Positions 1 to 12,321 of a stretch of DNA of 64,000 bases are shown here, in pieces. The stretch is from assembly GCA_963693285.1 (NCBI GenBank), contig OY848919.1, positions 10,907,461-10,971,460 of the forward strand, written 5' to 3'. Source of the stretch: Xestospongia muta. Lineage: Eukaryota > Porifera > Demospongiae > Haplosclerida > Petrosiidae. A program made the translations under genes and the position numbers. The notes under the pieces are model-generated. The model was given only the letters and a program-made list of their open reading frames with translations, did no database searches and had not been told where the DNA came from. Numbering within the stretch: position 1 is the stretch's first letter; each line of letters opens with the position of its first letter.

Positions 1-42
1 GTTTGTTATTATTGAATTAGTTACCTATATCTCCCTATATAG

Positions 43-511
43 GATTGAGTGATTGTACACTGTATACTATAAAGTAAGGAAATATATTCTACAAACTCTT
101 TTTGATAACTATGTTTTAAACATAGAGGCAGCACACACTTTAGTCAAACTGATGTTCCTTTTATTGCCATTCTTGGGACACTAAAGAATTTGACAAATCC
201 ATCCTTGGATAAGTATGTGGCACACAGAGTCAATATGGAAATTTGTCATGCTTTTCTAAAAAGATTTCTTGTACAAGGTTAGATATCGCAACAAATAGTA
301 ATACTTTCATAATAACTATGAATTATGTAAGTTATGTGCAAATATCAATTCTATAGATCCTAGTTATTGTGGAAAAGTCCCTATCTTAGATGGAGGAGAA
401 GGTTCCTCTGAACACATTCTATATGGGACTAATATTGACTGGAAGGAAGATGAGATGCCCAGTGAACCAACGGGACCTACAGATGGCCATATTCTAAAAA
501 GCCAGTTGTAG
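43..511 (+). CDS. PAF acetylhydrolase-like protein, 3' end only (cluster copy 1)
   Basis: These are the last three exons of a lipase of the PAF-acetylhydrolase family (plasma/type II PAF-AH, a serine hydrolase removing short acyl chains from phospholipids). Predicted exons are 43-73, 126-277 and 357-511, ending in TAG. Lengths and phases match the last exons of the two complete copies downstream: 31 bp, then 152 bp, then a terminal exon entered in phase 1. The middle exon carries the region of the catalytic histidine (AHFSQTD is replaced here by THFSQTD). The final exon has the family stretch LDGGEG. The start and the nucleophile serine lie left of the window. Being head-to-tail with two paralogues indicates tandem duplication. 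Confidence 0.85.
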
Positions 512-831
512 CCCTAACAATTGATTGCTTCATTTAATGCCATTGTCATTTAATCTACAACAACAATGAAATATAGATTATATATATAATGGAATGGATA
601 TGCCTTTTAGACACAGACCAGTGACAAACATTCAAAAGACTATAGTTATACATGAAAGCCAATGACATTCAGCTTTAAATAACTTTACATTATGTGACTT
701 TTTATATTATCTGTTTTATTAACATAACGTAATTATTATACCTTATCAATGTACTATTTTTTATTGTTCATTACATTGGGTGTGGTTTTAAATTTTAAGG
801 CGTGGTTTCAATTACGAGACGTAGCAGTATA
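512..831. other. Intergenic, cluster copy 1 to copy 2
   Basis: AT-rich spacer between two head-to-tail paralogues. It presumably holds the polyadenylation region of copy 1 and the promoter of copy 2. No feature is recognisable. Confidence 0.6.
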
Positions 832-3201
832 ATGGCGACAACAATCGGGCGACGTTCTTATAAATCAATTACAGCTCTTATGAGTGTGATGTCAGTAAAG
901 TGGAAAAAAAGTGGACTTGTTAAGGTAGAAGGAATACCAGCTCCATCTGGTAGTTACGAAGTAGGATGTACTCATTTAATGCATCAAGATCTTCACATAC
1001 GTCTCTACTATCCTACTGAGAGAGATCTAGCTACCACATTTGAATACGCCAAGTACTTTCCTCATCCTAGATATATCAAAGCATTATTGGATATAATTGG
1101 TATTCCATTATCAAGTCTAGCATCTGGAATAGTGAGAATACTTTGTAGTAAGTTTAGCCAAAAAGATGTATTGATAAGTTTAGTATCAAATATAATGCCA
1201 GAATTGTACATTATAATTTATAAGACAGGCAATAAATACTTTTCCCATGAAAAATAAATTTCGTTGTCAATTTATTGATTAGTCATAAGATTATATAACA
1301 TCAAAATCTAGGGTGGTGTAGTCACCTCTTATGTACAATATGTGCAGAAGGAAATGTAACATAAATTTCAGTCAGTGTGAATTATTACAGAAATTTGGAC
1401 ACGGTCTTTCTATTACTGTAGTTCCCAGGATTCCAGCACTATTGAATGCACCTCTAATACAGAGTAACTCAATGCAAAATTTGCAGAATAATAGTGACAA
1501 AGTTGATGCTCAAGACCCCCCAAAAGGGTTCCCAGTTGTTGTATTTAGTCATGGACTGTGTGGTCACTTTCACCATTATAGTGGTATTTGTAGTGATCTT
1601 GCTTCTCATGGTTATGTTGTTGCTGCTGTTGAGCATAGAGATGGTTCAGCGTCTCTTGCCCTGAAACGAGTACCAGGTCCCAGAGTCAAAGAGAGACAAT
1701 ACAAGCAATATGTTAATAAATGGATACCATACAATAAAAGTATGCTACTTAATGACAAACAAATCAAGCATACTGATTTTTCATTAAGAAATAAGCAGGT
1801 AATTTTTTGCATAGGTTTTAATGACAAATTATACTATTTTAGGTCAAGCACCGTGCTAAAGAGATGGGACAAGCCTTAGATATACTTCACCTCCTTAATG
1901 AAGGTGGTGATGTACATGACATGTTAGGAGGACAGTTTGACTTTACTCAGTTCAAAGGTCGTTTGAACCTGAACTTGGCTGCTGTCTGTGGTCACTCATT
2001 TGGTGGTAGTACTGTTGTACAAACGCTGAGTGAAGATCGACGATTCAAGTAAACTTTAAAGACATTAGTGGCTATGCAATGTCCTATCAATAAAGTCATG
2101 AATACAAAATGATGTTATACTTACATATTGATAGCAAATTTGTCGTATCATTTTCAGATATTAAATTTGTAGGAAGTTCCATAAATTACAAGGCATCTAT
2201 AACTTAGCTTAGAATTTTCCTAGATAATGGTCTATCAGATTTGTATATATAATTTTAATGTCTATCTATAATTATTGTAGATGTGGTATTGCAATGGATA
2301 CCTGGATGTTTCCACTAGCTGAAGATATCTATACATGTGGTATACATCAACCACTGACTTTTATTAATTCATTTGACTTTCAATGGGCGAACAACATTGC
2401 ATGTATGATGAAACTGGTGAAACCAGTTTCTGAATCAGGTTAGTATACTTATTAAAACAGAAACTCCAATTATGAAGCATGTGATTACATGTGAACAGAG
2501 CATGCCAACAGCAAAGTAAAAAAAGTGAAGATATTCACTTTTCATTCAGCAGGATTTTAAATTTTATCAATTAAAAGTACTACCATAGTCATTAAATAGC
2601 ATTTAATGAATTTCTCCATATATGCTCACTATGTAACTTTATTTCTTTCCATACAGAAACAAGTGCTTGTACATTGTATACATTAAAGTAAGTTAAATAC
2701 CCTGTAAGCTCATTTGTATAACTGTGTTGAAAATATTTAGAGGAACAACACATATAAGTCAAACTGATGGTCTTTTCACTATTCCTTCAACTGTTCCTTT
2801 TACTGTTGCTATTCCTCGGATCTTAAAGAAATTAAAAAAGTCTTCTTTGAATAAGTATGCAGCTCATGAAATAAATATGAAAATCTGTCATGCCTTTCTG
2901 AATAGATTTCTGATTCAAGGTTAGATATCAAGTAATTTTTTTGCTTAGTGCATGAATGCACATTTAATTAGTTTGTTAAATTTTTGGACATTTTTAATTT
3001 TTCATTTTTATTCTATGCATAGATGAATATAGTGAAGACATCCTTATCTTAGATGGAGGAGAAGGTGCCTCTGAATACATTCTTTATGGGACTAATGTTG
3101 ACTGGGAGAAAGAGAAAAACACAAGAAGAGAAATAGTGTCTAATGACCTAATAACATCTTCAGAAACTCTCGAATCAAGAACCATCACTTTGATCAAATG
3201 A
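832..3201 (+). CDS. PAF acetylhydrolase-like protein (cluster copy 2)
   Basis: Complete seven-exon gene: 832-1147, 1422-1798, 1843-2048, 2281-2438, 2657-2687, 2741-2919 and 3023-3201. These sum to 1446 bp, or 481 aa. The protein is an alpha/beta hydrolase of the PAF-AH family. The nucleophile motif GHSFGG places Ser at about residue 283, with the acid in GIAMDTW (about D306) and the histidine in GTTHISQTD (about H367). The 23-residue Ser-Asp spacing equals that of human PLA2G7. The ATG at 832 is chosen; an in-frame GTG upstream at 802 is unlikely. The N-terminus is basic and Ser/Thr-rich with no clear signal peptide, so a cytosolic (PAFAH2-like) or organellar location is more likely than secretion. 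Compared with copy 3 it has extra residues in exon 2 and a longer C-terminal tail. Confidence 0.9.
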
Positions 3202-3295
3202 TTATAAACATATAGATCCTTTCTCTGATAAACTTGTCATAATTGTTTAAACATTTAATATTAATATAATTTAATATTTAATATATTTTGCTAAA

Positions 3296-5014
3296 ATGGC
3301 TGAAGGGCTTAACAATGAGCTTGAAGGTATACCAGCTCCCTCTGGTAGTTATGAAGTAGGATGTACTCATTTAATGCATCAAGATCTTCAAATACGTCTT
3401 TATTATCCTACTGATAGAGATTTAGCTACAACACTTCAACGTGCTACCTATTACCCACATTCTAATTATTTGAAGGCGTGGTTGGAAATTTTTTCTGTCT
3501 CACTGTCTAGTTTAGAGCCTGGACAACTATCACTGCTTCAATGTAAGTTAAATTGGTTACCATAAAATGCAACAGAGAGTATAAAATGAATAAATATAAC
3601 ACTCCTCCTTAACCAAAACTAGGGTGTGTATGTGTGTGTATAATTATCATAATAACTATACCCATTTCAATTTTTTATCTGACAATGAATGTTTTCTTTG
3701 TATCATATAGCTCAAAGGATTCCTGCACTATTTAATGCTCCACTTATAGAAAATATCACTCAAGACTATCCAAAAGGATTACCTGTTGTCATGTACAGTC
3801 ATGGACTAGCTTGCCACTTTTTACACAGCAGCGGTTTTTGTAGTGATCTTGCTTCTCATGGTTATGTTGTTGCTGCTGTTGAACATAGAGATAGTTCAGC
3901 TACCCTTGCCTTGAGACGAGTACCAGGTCCCGGAGTTCAAGAGGAGCAATATGACCAATATGTTGATGAATGGATACCTTTCAATATGATTATATCCATT
4001 ACTCATCCAGATAGAAGGACATTTAATTATCCATTCAGAAACAAACAAGTAAATAGTTTATATACAACACATTTTGTAGCCTTGCCAAGTAATGACTGAC
4101 ATCTGGTATATGATCATATTGCTATCATCATTTTCACATTTACATGTAGATCAAGCAGCGTGCTAAAGAGGTGGGACAAGCCTTAGATATACTACACCTT
4201 CTTAATGAAGGTGGTGATGTACATGACATGTTAGGAGGACAGTTTGACTTCACTCAGTTCAAAGGTCGTTTAAACATGGAGTTAGCTGCTGTCTGTGGTC
4301 ACTCATTTGGTGGAGGTACTGTTGTACAAACACTGAGTGAAGATCCAAGATTTAGGTACAAAATTGTTTATAGTTATAGGATTATGAAAATCATATAACT
4401 TTGTTTTATACAATTAGATGTGGAATTGCATTAGACGCCTGGACATTTCCATTATCTGACGATGTTTACACTAGTGGTATACAACAACCATTAACTCTTA
4501 TCAATTCTGCTAACTACCAAACTGCTAAGGATATCGAAAATATGATGAAACTGTTAAAACCACCTTCTGATACAGGTCATGTCACTTTGTACATAGACAC
4601 ATGACAATACATTAAACATACACTTTCACTTTTATAGGTCTTGCTACTCATACACTCTATACTATCAAGTAAGTCGTATATTGTTGTATGTACAAGTGTA
4701 TTTTGAACTTATATAGAGGGACATCGCATTCAAGTCAAACTGATATTCCTTTCGCTCTCACTCCTGAACTACCAACGCGATTTATTGAATCATCTTTGGA
4801 TAAATATGTAGCTCACAAAGTTAATATGGACATCTGCCATGCTTTTCTAAAGAGATTTCTGTTACAAGGTTTTATAAAAGCATAAAAGTATAAGCGTTAG
4901 TTCTTTTCAATTTTTATAGATCCTATGTTAAGTGGACATGTGCCTATCTTAGATGGAGGAGAAGGAGCTTCTGAATATGTTATTTGTGGGACAAATGTTG
5001 AAAGGGAAAAATAA
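3296..5014 (+). CDS. PAF acetylhydrolase-like protein (cluster copy 3)
   Basis: Complete seven-exon gene: 3296-3542, 3711-4048, 4150-4355, 4418-4575, 4638-4668, 4717-4868 and 4920-5014. These total 1227 bp, or 408 aa. Intron positions and phases are identical to copy 2. Predicted triad: Ser247 in GHSFGG, Asp270 in GIALDAW, His331 in GTSHSSQTD. The protein starts MAEGLNNELEG, with no signal peptide. Family knowledge: these enzymes hydrolyse PAF and oxidised short-chain phospholipids. It lies 94 bp downstream of the copy 2 stop, so the cluster is compact. Substrate preference cannot be read from sequence. Confidence 0.92.
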
Positions 5015-5586
5015 AAGAAGACAAATCTAGCTAAATAAGAGTATATTTAAAAGCTTAAGATGATTATCACTATATGTATATGTGTATCTATGTATATATA
5101 TATAAATACATATACATAAATGATTTATAAATATTATTGAAGTTAAATCTAATTATTTACACACGTCAATGGATTACCAAATATTTCCTGTCTAATAATT
5201 GTTGTGGTATTACAGTGTCACAGTTTTACACTAAGTCTTAATAAAATATGCTTATTATATGTTGACTCTATTCCAAGAGTTTACATCACATATGGGAAGG
5301 TGTCTCTCAACAGCATATATAGCCAATGTGACCACTATGTACCCAAAGCATGAGTGTCATTCCAATTAAAGTAAATGAGTAACTGCTATCAAAACATTCC
5401 ATTGCTTATTATCATAATTTTACTCATATCAGAGTTGACAGGTACTCCACCTTGGACATGAATAGTATTACCTAATGTGACAAGGTAAAGACTATATACC
5501 ATAGTTACAATTAGCTAGAGCCAAGTAAAGACCACCAGCCAATTTTTATTACAGAGACCTCTTATTGAGCTACAACTAATAGTCAA
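5015..5586. other. Intergenic spacer
   Basis: AT-rich, with short TA runs near 5090-5125. It should contain the 3' end of the acetylhydrolase cluster and the promoter of the ankyrin gene at 5587. No gene or repeat is recognised. Confidence 0.6.
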
Positions 5587-7503
5587 ATGAGTGCCTGTGA
5601 TTTCTCAAGGCAATTGGAAGGACTTGAAGTCCTAGTTACCTCTCCTCAGATTCCTATCTTACGAGAACTAATGCGTGCAATTTGTGACTGCAATAATAAT
5701 TATGTTCATTTCCTTCTTGATAAGTATAAAGATATTTTTGACATTAATGAAGGAATGGATATAGAAAGAAAACTTCCAGATGGCATAATTTCACCAGGAT
5801 TCCTCCGTTTAATTGGAGCTTGTATAAAACAACCAATTATCTTGACATTAGAGTCAGTACCACCATTAGTAGCAGCTTGTACTCAAGATAATGTGGAGAT
5901 TGTTCAGTATCTAGTGTCTAAAGGAGCTGATCTTAACAAGCAGGCACCATATTGGGGTGGTCCTCTTCATGTAGCAGCACAGTATGGGTGTATATCTGTG
6001 ATGAATTATCTTCTAGATAGTGGCATGGATGTTAATACGACTAATTACAGAGGATGTACTCCATTAATGATGATGTGCAAAATGGATATGCATCCTTGTG
6101 TCATGTACTCACCACAAAAGCCACAGTGTGAAGACTATTCTATTGTTAACAAAGTATGTGGCTTTCTTATATCAAGAGGATCCAATATCTATCAAAAAAC
6201 TGTCGAAGGTTACACTGCAATGCATGAAGCAGCTCGTTGTGGACGGATTGATATAATTAAGATATTATTAGAATATGGTTCTTCTCCTCTTTACTCTACA
6301 AATAACTCAACCAGTGTAGATTATGTACCTTGTCCTTTATATCTTGCAGCAGTCGAGGGTCATGAAGAGACTGTCGAATATTTTTGTAATTTAACAAGCT
6401 GTCCTATGCTTTGTAAAGGTAATGCATATCTCTTACTAGCTACTAGTACTTTTGGTAATAAAAAGAAAATGTATTGGGAGATTGGTCTAGATTTCCTAGA
6501 AAAAGCTTCTTCTAAGCCATTTTATCTTGCTCCAATACCAGAGTATAATTTCACAAAAGAAATTGTTACAAAAGAAGAGCTACGTTCAGTTTGGACAGAT
6601 TCATTTGACCAAATTGGTGGTAGATATCAGCATGTTTTAATTCGAGAACGTTGTTTAGGTTCACATCACATTTCTATGCCATCCTGCATTCTAACATGTG
6701 CTCTCCATAATCACAATATCCCTAAAGCAAATTTAGAAGAGCTTTGTCGGAAAGCATTGAATAGCTGTGCTTTGAATAATAACAGAGGTATCAGTAAAAA
6801 GAACTTTGATCACCTACTTATGATTATTGATATGGCAGCTACAACATTTAGACATTTTAAATCCATGTTAATCATAATAGAGATCGCTTTGTTTGTGTAC
6901 GCTAATCTATGCCAGCCATCCTTAAATGAGTATGCGACTAAGAAAATCTTAAATTATTTCGAAACTTGGATGAACACTCTTAAAAAAGAAACATCTGCAG
7001 TATCCATAGTAACACTACCAGAAGAAGTTCACATATTAGGTCATAGACTAGTGTCTTTAACTATAGCCAAACTAACATCAGGAATGACCATCTTTCACTG
7101 TCTTAAGGCTGATCATATTTTACTTCGTTTCCGTCATTTTTTTGTCGAAGCTCTATTGCACTGGGGAGCACATCAAGTCATTAATACATCTCATCTCAAT
7201 GACAAATGCAAACGACCTCTACACATCCTAGTTGAGCATAAAGAGATACAAGTTGAAGTTATAACATTACTATTATCATATGGAGCACACATTGATGCTG
7301 TAGATGCATGTGGTAATACTCCTTTAGATTACTGTCCAAGGGATAGTCCTGTTCAATCTCTCCTATTGTCTAATGGACCTCTCCCACTCTCTTGTTTTGC
7401 TGCTAGGACTATTATATCTGAGCATATATCATACAAGTCTATCTTGCTCCCACAACAAATTGTTAAACTTATTGAACTTCATGACCCTAAATGTTTTGTT
7501 TAA
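5587..7503 (+). CDS. FEM1-like ankyrin-repeat protein, candidate CUL2 substrate receptor
   Basis: Intronless 638-aa reading frame. Ankyrin repeats occupy about residues 90-270, including GGPLHVAAQYG and TAMHEAARCG. A helical TPR-like middle holds the FEM1 signature of a YLLLA stretch, a PIPEY segment and then RERCLG. A second short ankyrin block lies near residues 540-595. The C-terminus (599-634) looks like a VHL box: LSCFAARTII fits a BC-box, and ILLPQQIVKLIELH fits a Cul2 box. FEM1 proteins use this layout to recruit C-degron substrates to the CUL2-elongin ligase. A close paralogue lies at 34873-36876 and a diverged relative at 18773-20019. The ATG is the first in the frame. FEM1 assignment is by architecture and motifs; its degron specificity is unknown. 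Confidence 0.8.
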   Translation: MSACDFSRQLEGLEVLVTSPQIPILRELMRAICDCNNNYVHFLLDKYKDIFDINEGMDIERKLPDGIISPGFLRLIGACIKQPIILTLESVPPLVAACTQDNVEIVQYLVSKGADLNKQAPYWGGPLHVAAQYGCISVMNYLLDSGMDVNTTNYRGCTPLMMMCKMDMHPCVMYSPQKPQCEDYSIVNKVCGFLISRGSNIYQKTVEGYTAMHEAARCGRIDIIKILLEYGSSPLYSTNNSTSVDYVPCPLYLAAVEGHEETVEYFCNLTSCPMLCKGNAYLLLATSTFGNKKKMYWEIGLDFLEKASSKPFYLAPIPEYNFTKEIVTKEELRSVWTDSFDQIGGRYQHVLIRERCLGSHHISMPSCILTCALHNHNIPKANLEELCRKALNSCALNNNRGISKKNFDHLLMIIDMAATTFRHFKSMLIIIEIALFVYANLCQPSLNEYATKKILNYFETWMNTLKKETSAVSIVTLPEEVHILGHRLVSLTIAKLTSGMTIFHCLKADHILLRFRHFFVEALLHWGAHQVINTSHLNDKCKRPLHILVEHKEIQVEVITLLLSYGAHIDAVDACGNTPLDYCPRDSPVQSLLLSNGPLPLSCFAARTIISEHISYKSILLPQQIVKLIELHDPKCFV

Positions 7504-7871
7504 TGATTTTACCAGCATAGTAAAACATTTGTGTATCAATTGTTACATGTATCTTTGGTAGAGTACATCCGTGTCAATTGAATATGCAAATATAACCTTT
7601 AATAAAAGATTGGCATGATTTTAAATATATTTATAATTAAGAAAGTATTTAAACAGTTTAGAAAAATAATAGTTTCAGTGAAGGAAAAGCATTCTATCTA
7701 CCTTTTCAGTTACAAACATTACTGTGAATGGAATGGGAATGACTGAACATATCATCAGTACATGATATCATACAAAGATTGCCTTATCAAAATTGATAGA
7801 TGAAACCTTAGCAATGAGAGTTATCTCAATTATGGACACATTGAATTTATAACTAAAATACTTAGTCTCAT
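7504..7871. other. Convergent 3' intergenic region
   Basis: Lies between the ends of the FEM1-like gene (+) and WRAP53 (-). It includes AATAAA at 7601-7606 in plus orientation, about 100 bp past the FEM1-like stop, a plausible polyadenylation signal. Nothing else is recognised. Confidence 0.5.
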
Positions 7872-9342
7872 TCATTCACTTAGTAAATCATTATACTGTC
7901 CAGTTGTTTGTCCCATTAATGACCATATTTTAAGAGAATTGTCATATGATATTGAAACAGTACTAGTGTCTTCTTCATCTTCACTATCTAGTGACTGAGG
8001 GAAAGTCCATTGACCACTACTAGTAGCAAGTAATGGTAAAATGGGATGAAGACTATGGAAAGACAAAAAGGCATTCACTTTGTATACCACATTATGTGTC
8101 TGCTTGTAAATACGTATCTAATTTATTGGTTTGTGTACAATGGAACCTCCCTATCAACCATGACATGACAAAATTTCAGTAAGAACTCTTTTAAATACCT
8201 CAAGAAGGATAGTAGTCTGAAAGCTATTGTTTTAAACAATAAAATATTGATTGTATTAAGGTGTGATCTATCAGTCTCTGATGACCATAGCCACAAGAAA
8301 AATTGTTACAAGAAGTAGATATGCATCTACATAACCTCCCTAGAGTAACTGGTAAAAATTATTTCACTTACCACATATAACAAGAAGCATTATGAACATA
8401 CCAAAACTCAATATTAAACTCAAAGATCAATACTAATATATGTTTTGTACTCTTTATTCAAAACACATCCAGGTCTTACTTAATAAATGCATTTCTCATT
8501 TCCAATTATGCAAATTAACTGATATATGTGCTGCCATTACAACAGATATGTGCACGGACAGCATGTTCAAAAGCACAAGTTACATTATAACTTGTAAATG
8601 TTATTAAAATTATAAAAATGGCCGCAATACAAATACAAGTGTGTAGAAACTTACTGTTGTATAGAAGTAAGATCATATTACGCTATCATATGGTAAGAGG
8701 TTCCACTGTTATATATATAATATGTATAACCTTTATGACTGGTGAGGTTAAGTGATAACCACAGTACTTACGGCACATATAGTACATGTACATGTCACAT
8801 TATAGTAATAGCAGTAATAGTGTAATAGGAAATGTTCACAGTACAAGTGCCTTATGTATCACGATGATATTGAAGTACTACTTAACAAGATTATATCATA
8901 TGTGCATCAGCGTTTAACGAATATGTGCGCAACAATAGCAAGTAACCATTACTCCATACTATGTGTGTGTATTGCATACCTGCAGCCATTAACGGCATCA
9001 TCATGAGCTTGTATTTGACAACTAGATGACAAAGTCTCCGTCTCTGCCTCAACTGACTGAGATGACGACAAATCCCAAAAATCAACTCTTCCATTTGTAC
9101 TACCTGACACTAAATATTGTCCATTCCTAGAAAAAAGGTATTATTTCTAAATAGATTTGATGTATTTGATTTTATTACTATTATAACTTACATTACCTCA
9201 CTCAATCTATCTATCCTCCATCCATCAGTCTATTCATATAATGTTATAGCTATCCACTTCCTTCTAGTCATACATTCACTAAGTTGGTATATGCCCCTCC
9301 ATTTTCTGTTCACCCAACCATCTCTACTTGAGTACACATGTA

Positions 9343-9388
<46 letters not shown>

Positions 9389-10320
9389 CATATATATATA
9401 TAGTGTAATATAAAGGATTACAATGTATGGACTGACTTGCTTATGTCAAAATATATTCTTTGATTTGTGGTAACTGTCCTCTGAAACTGGTAAAGAAAGG
9501 AGTCAGGATATCTAATGTCCCAAACTGTTAGATCAGAGCTCTGAGAAATAACAGAAAAAAAATCTATAGTCAATAAAATAAAAATATTTACAATACAATA
9601 TTACATGTGTCAATCAGCTCATTAATCCATCTGTGTTTTAACAAAGTAACTTATCTAATTATAATCTTTCCACTATCTATCCTTCCACCTAGTCATACAT
9701 TTTATTCACCAATATAGTTCATTATCATTCATAATACCTTTCTCTCTCCAGTATAGATATAGTTACCACAACATGAGAACATAAGATGAGTCACACCACT
9801 CCTTAAACTTTGTAAAACAAATATAGTTCCTTTGACCAAATCTGAATATAATCCCACTAGTAGTAAAAACAGGTAGATATTTGTCAATAAAAAGATGTAC
9901 ATTGTACATTTAAACATCAACATAGAGGCAGTATTTGATAAGATGTCTAGACTACAGTGTATATTATATGTATGTGTTGTCCTTCTTACCAGAACCAGCA
10001 TAAGAGCCTAAAGCATATGTATCCTGAGTAGTTGGGCTCACAGCTATGCATGAAATAATACCACTTTGACCTCCATTTTTACGATCTAAAACATCAAAAA
10101 TACATTTATTATTAAACATTTAAGTAACTATAAATAATCATACAAGTATTATATTAATTGAATGAATAAACAAATTATTTTATTTACCATAAGTTGTTTT
10201 AGTTTCATATTGTCGTCCAGGTCTACCAGTGTCATATATTCTAATACAGTTCTGAAATCCAGTATATAACTTAGTACCGTCACTATTGAAACATAAGGAA
10301 TGTGGAGTGACCATCTCTTC

Positions 10321-10353
<33 letters not shown>

Positions 10354-11222
10354 GTAAAGTATGGACTCATAACACAAAAATCGAATACATAGATACATTT
10401 ATAAACAATTACTAAGACAATAAAACATTAACACAAATTTTCATACTAATGTTTTATTACTTACCAAATGGTTATATGCTAAATATGAACACCTCAAGTG
10501 ACCATCATAAGCATCCCATAAATGAACAGGTGAACAACGACTACAACTAATAAAACTAGTACAAGATGAGAAACAGAGTATAATAAATTTACAAGATATT
10601 TATTATCTTACCAACATGTACTCAAGTCATAGGATGACATAACAGGAAACCAACAGAAATCATATATAATTTCTCCTTCACTAGAAACAACTGCAGGAAC
10701 CTAACAAAGAATACACAAACAAGCATAAACCAAAAATAAATAATTATTAAATTTAAAACTGATATTATTACGTCTCTAGGCAATGACTAGAAACATAGGT
10801 CATAGTTTCAAAGGCAGAAGACAAGGTATTTTATAATTCATAATGCTTAAGTGTTTGAGGGTAACTAGGCACCAAAAACATAAGTGTTTAGAGTTTTTCT
10901 GATTGGTTGAATTTGAACCATAGGAAACATGTTACTAACCTCTAAATTTTAGAGGTTAGTAATATGTTCTCTATAGTCTTTGCTATCCAATGGAATAGTA
11001 AAGATTTTTTTCTTACCAGTTCAGGTAGAGCTTCATCAGGTACTCCAGTATAGAGTTCAGGAGGTAAATTAAATAAACGAAGAGAACAGTCATTATTACA
11101 TGTTAAGAGACAGGTACCATCTGGTGACCTAAAGGAGAGTGGATGGAGTGAAAGGATTAAAGAGACAAAAAAGGGTAAAACAATAAGAAAGAGGGAAATT
11201 TTAAGGTTAGAGGAGAGAGAGG

Positions 11223-11261
<39 letters not shown>

Positions 11262-12238
11262 AAAGTAAAAAAAGATGAAGGGATAGAGGGTAGTAGGGAG
11301 AAAGGAAAGAGGAAACGAAGAAGTGTAAATAGTTCCAATACACAGTATTGGATATCACTGACATCATTGTCAATAAATTTCTCAATTACTAACCATTTAC
11401 ATCCTCTAAAATAATTGTCTCTGTTCTTCATAAATTCGGTTCTTGTTTCAACAACCATTTTCGGCAGTGTCTCCAACTGATAGTCAAACCAAACCACTTG
11501 AGTATTGTCACTATAAGAGGACGTCTCTTCTGTTTCAGTAAGTAATTGCTCTGATTGATAACAATCCATTGGAAGATGGTCACTTGATGTACATGTATCA
11601 GTACTAGGTAGTACTATCTGATCTGCAGGAGTATCTACTGGATCATGATCATCTAAAACTGATACTTCCATTGACATATCTTCTTCAATCTCTAGCAATT
11701 CCTTAGGCTCTTGCAATGATGTTCCAGACACTGTTAATGGCAGTTCCTTCGTGTCATAGTGTGAGTCAGAATCTTCAATAATTGACAACTCTTTAGGTTG
11801 TTGTAAAGAAGGCAAAGTTGGTAGTTCTTTGTGTTCTGTCACAGAGTTTTGTGAGGTAGTACCTGTTATATCCAGATCTATTTGTTCATTCCTAGGACCT
11901 TGTTGTAGCTCCCAGTCTAACGGTGTTTGACTGTCTAGTTCAAGTAAACTCTGTAATGTTTCTAAATCCTCAGTTACCTTTTTAAAGTTTTCAATGGAGA
12001 CTGCTTTATTGTTGCTATTCTCTGATGAGATATTGGTTGGTTCTCCCTCATGAACATCAACATTTTGAACAAATTCACTAACTTTTCTGGTGGCACCATG
12101 TTTGGTAGTGTCGTCTTGTTTTGACAGTTCTCTCTTTGATATGTCGGTTGTTTTATCGTCTGCTATAAATATAGCGTTATGTTCTGTCTTTTGAGTTTGT
12201 TCAAAAGTGCCACTGAGTAGAGTAGGACTATCTTCCAT
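7872..12238 (-). CDS. WRAP53: Telomerase Cajal body protein 1 (WRAP53/TCAB1/WDR79) orthologue
   Basis: Ten exons on the minus strand: 12238-11394, 11128-11017, 10700-10612, 10546-10465, 10320-10188, 10085-9990, 9856-9738, 9540-9437, 9126-8980 and 8052-7872. All phases agree, giving 1908 bp and 635 aa. The first ~270 residues are acidic, Ser/Thr-rich and poorly conserved; WD40 repeats follow. Diagnostic stretches are FRGCKW, LFNLPPELY, YNHLEEMVTPHSLCF, GRPGRQYE, GGQSGIISCIA, TTNQRIYF and SLHPILPLLATSSGQ, all collinear with vertebrate WRAP53. The family binds the CAB box of scaRNAs and telomerase RNA and directs them to Cajal bodies. Introns carry (CT)n and (CA)n microsatellites. The exon 8 donor (GTCAGT) is non-canonical but keeps frame. 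Confidence 0.95.
9345..9403. repeat. (CA)n followed by (TA)n microsatellite
   Basis: A run of CA dinucleotides passes into TA dinucleotides. It lies in WRAP53 intron 8, between exons 8 and 9. Confidence 0.95.
10321..10350. repeat. (GA)n microsatellite at the WRAP53 exon 5 acceptor
   Basis: On the gene's strand this reads as a (CT)n tract ending in CAG directly against exon 5 (start 10320), so the microsatellite itself forms the polypyrimidine tract. Confidence 0.95.
11228..11258. repeat. (GA)n microsatellite in WRAP53 intron 1
   Basis: A GA run in a strongly purine-rich stretch (about 11140-11310). On the coding strand it gives a long pyrimidine-rich region upstream of exon 2. Confidence 0.9.
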
Positions 12239-12260
12239 TCTTGAATAACAATTTAACCGC

Positions 12261-12320
12261 CACGTGTGGTAGGCGGAGATAGTTTATTACAAAATGTAAG
12301 CTCCACCCATATGTCACGTG
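12261..12320. promoter_or_regulatory. Two CACGTG E-boxes upstream of WRAP53
   Basis: CACGTG occurs at 12261-12266 and again at 12315-12320, the second within TCACGTGA. They lie 23-82 bp upstream of the WRAP53 ATG in an otherwise AT-rich region. Palindromic E-boxes bind bHLH-zip factors (MYC/MAX, USF, TFEB type). Spacing near the start supports a core promoter role; function is inferred. Confidence 0.5.
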
Positions 12321-12321
12321 A

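Noticed and set aside
802..831. In-frame GTG start for acetylhydrolase copy 2
   Set aside because: Nuclear genes rarely start at GTG, and the ATG at 832 gives a normal N-terminus.
9117..9413. 98-codon plus-strand ORF across the CA/TA microsatellite
   Set aside because: It is antisense to WRAP53 exon 9 and intron 8 and ends in His-Thr and Ile-Tyr dipeptide runs from simple repeats.
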